Both the position numbers and the translations under genes were made by a program. A stretch of 5,477 nucleotides of DNA, from contig CALRCC010000036.1 in the NCBI GenBank assembly GCA_943354465.1, positions 1 to 5,477 of the forward strand, written 5' to 3'. This DNA is from Candidatus Ryanbacteria bacterium. Its GTDB lineage: Bacteria > Patescibacteriota > Minisyncoccia > Ryanbacterales > GWA2-47-10b. The notes under the pieces were generated by a model. That model was given only the letters and a program-made list of their open reading frames with translations. It was not told the DNA's origin and searched no databases. This document shows positions 4,239 to 5,477 of this stretch, one piece after another; position 1 is the stretch's first letter; each line of letters begins with the position of its first letter.

Positions 4239-5477
4239 ATGAATAATCCAACCAAAAAGTTTTTCATCTATACTCGCAAGTCTACGGACGACAAAGACAG
4301 ACAAGTCCGTAGTATTTCTGACCAGTTGAGTGAGTTAAAAGATTTAGCATTGAAAGAACAACTGGAAGTGGCAGATGTCTTTGTCGAAAAGCAGACCGCC
4401 AAAATACCAGGTCGCCCCGTATTTAACGAAATGATAACGAGAATGGAAGCGGGCGAAGCGTCTGGTATTTTGGCGTGGCATCCCGATAGACTTGCGAGAA
4501 ACTCGGTGGATGGCGGGAAAATCATCTACCTCGTTGATACTGGTGTGATTAGCGAGATGAAGTTTCCAACTTTTTGGTTTGATCCGACACCGCAAGGCAA
4601 GTTCATGCTTTCAATCGCTTTTTCGCAATCCAAGTATTATGTCGATAACCTCGGTGAGAATATCAAGCGTGGCAAGCGAAACAAAGTGAAGGATGGTATA
4701 TGGCCTCAAATGTCTCCGTTGGGGTATAAAAACGAGAATGGAAGAATTGTGATTGATGTAGATATTGCTCCCCTTATCAAAAAGACATTTGAGGCATATT
4801 CCGCAGGAAACTTCACTTTGCGAGAACTCCGTGACAAATTTAACGGACTTGGATTGAAACGAAAAGGCGGCAGAGAGCTTGCGGTGTCGAATTATCAAAA
4901 ACTTCTCAAAAATCCTATTTACACGGGTCTAATGAAGTATAACGGAGAGATTTTTGAGGGCAAGCACGAACCGATTATTTCAAAGAAACTTTTTGATACA
5001 GTTGCCGAAGTGATGAGCCGAAACTCTAAACCGAAATCGCGAGGTTTGAAAGAATATCTGTATCGCGGATTTTTCCGTTGCGGAGAATGTGGTTGCTTTA
5101 TTACCACTGAGACTCAAAAAGGTCATAACTATCTCCGGTGTACCAAACGGAAAAATCCTTGTGAGCAGAAGTATGTCCGTGAGGAGCTCATCACTTCTCA
5201 AATCCAAGAGGAAATCAAAAAAGTTTCTTTGCCTCTCGATTGGACACAGTGGATGATTGCCGAAAATGCAAAAGATCGGCAATCAGAAGTCCGATCGAGT
5301 ACGCTTTTTGCAGATTCAATAAAAGCCGATATTTCTCTTTTGGATTCCAAAATAGAGAAGCTGATGAGTGCCTATCTTGAAAGTGCGTTGTCACTTGAAG
5401 AATATCGCGAAGCTAAAAACAAGTTGGTTAATCAAAATCAGCTTCTCAAAGAGAAATTATCGGCTTTTGAGCAAAAA
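4239..5477 (+). CDS. large serine recombinase (site-specific integrase family), 3' end beyond the window
   Basis: The frame runs without a stop from ATG 4239 to the last base, 413 residues. An in-frame TGA at 4191 and no other start in between fix the start. The resolvase catalytic domain is about residues 8-140: FFIYTRKSTDD with R13 and nucleophile S15, SISDQ with Q29, and AWHPDRLARNS with D83, R84 and R87. A recombinase domain at about 150-260 contains SPLGY and LLKNPIYTGLMKYNGEIFEGKHEPII-type signatures. A zinc ribbon at about 277-312 has C281, C284, C301 and C308. From about 355 a charged coiled-coil segment begins, as in large serine integrases where it controls synapsis and direction. 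All active-site residues are intact. It would integrate, excise or invert DNA through a 5' phosphoserine intermediate. Its place beside tRNA-Ser suggests an element edge; a DNA-inversion role remains possible. Confidence 0.96.
   Translation, partial: MNNPTKKFFIYTRKSTDDKDRQVRSISDQLSELKDLALKEQLEVADVFVEKQTAKIPGRPVFNEMITRMEAGEASGILAWHPDRLARNSVDGGKIIYLVDTGVISEMKFPTFWFDPTPQGKFMLSIAFSQSKYYVDNLGENIKRGKRNKVKDGIWPQMSPLGYKNENGRIVIDVDIAPLIKKTFEAYSAGNFTLRELRDKFNGLGLKRKGGRELAVSNYQKLLKNPIYTGLMKYNGEIFEGKHEPIISKKLFDTVAEVMSRNSKPKSRGLKEYLYRGFFRCGECGCFITTETQKGHNYLRCTKRKNPCEQKYVREELITSQIQEEIKKVSLPLDWTQWMIAENAKDRQSEVRSSTLFADSIKADISLLDSKIEKLMSAYLESALSLEEYREAKNKLVNQNQLLKEKLSAFEQK

Noticed and set aside
3914..4304. 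Several open frames of 66 to 82 codons on both strands across the tRNA and spacer
   Set aside because: They read through a clear tRNA gene and hairpins. The RDSNPRYP-like and EGGIRTLGTRE-like peptides are the usual artefacts of translating tRNA-Ser genes antisense.
4268..5282. Minus-strand open frames opposite the recombinase
   Set aside because: They lie wholly within a gene with intact catalytic and zinc-ribbon motifs and contain no recognisable domain; they are antisense shadows.
1..5477. Recoded TGA (glycine, as in some CPR lineages)
   Set aside because: The gene at 1-507 ends sensibly at TGA, reading on would run antisense into a real gene, and all other genes are complete without in-frame TGA.
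4239..5477. Isoleucine codon choice as evidence that the recombinase is foreign
   Set aside because: ATA is less used in the recombinase (5 of 27 Ile) than in the gene at 1-507 (9 of 17), but the chromosomal MBL-fold gene also uses ATA rarely, so the contrast does not separate element from host.
1..5477. CRISPR array, reverse transcriptase or DGR, toxin-antitoxin or known defence genes
   Set aside because: No regularly spaced repeats and no matching protein motifs were found in either strand; any cargo of the element would lie past the window end.

Overview
The window looks like a stretch of a compact bacterial chromosome, most likely from the Patescibacteria (CPR) radiation. No marker gene proves this. 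The reasons are tightly packed short genes, no Shine-Dalgarno-like sequence ahead of any start, -10-like hexamers almost touching several start codons, a tRNA without an encoded CCA end, and a serine recombinase whose linker (YYVDNLGENIKRGKRNK-like) and the small DWLPSHRD-tailed protein resemble sequences I associate with that group. Translation fits the standard bacterial code: TGA is used as a stop and no TGA recoding is needed.

Layout. (1) 1-507, plus strand: the C-terminal end of a polytopic membrane protein with a soluble tail, cut by the window start. (2) 489-3927, minus strand: six genes read right to left. They are a 76-residue small conserved-looking protein, an NTF2/SnoaL-like protein, a UlaG-like metallo-beta-lactamase-fold hydrolase, a four-helix membrane protein resembling DUF4199, a membrane-anchored twin-CBS-domain protein, and a single-pass extracytoplasmic protein. 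The last one converges on and overlaps gene 1 by 19 bp. Gaps between these six genes are 2 to 19 bp, except the roughly 90 bp gap holding a strong 13-bp hairpin between the 76-residue gene and the NTF2-like gene. (3) 3928-4016: a short divergent promoter region. (4) 4017-4103, plus strand: tRNA-Ser(GGA). (5) 4104-4238: a non-coding spacer rich in inverted repeats. (6) 4239-5477, plus strand: a large serine recombinase still open at the window end; it is the longest coding region here.

How it fits together. The left two thirds look like ordinary chromosomal housekeeping or cell-envelope genes with no evident single pathway. The right end, a tRNA gene followed at once by a site-specific recombinase reading away from it, is the classic look of the boundary of an integrated element. 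The cargo would lie beyond position 5477. Integration at the tRNA is inferred; no second copy of a tRNA 3' end is visible in the window.

The second theme is gene-start architecture. Several minus-strand genes have a -10-like box only 3 to 7 nt from the start codon, suggesting leaderless transcripts initiated gene by gene even though the genes are almost contiguous. I found no CRISPR array, reverse transcriptase, toxin-antitoxin pair or defence system.
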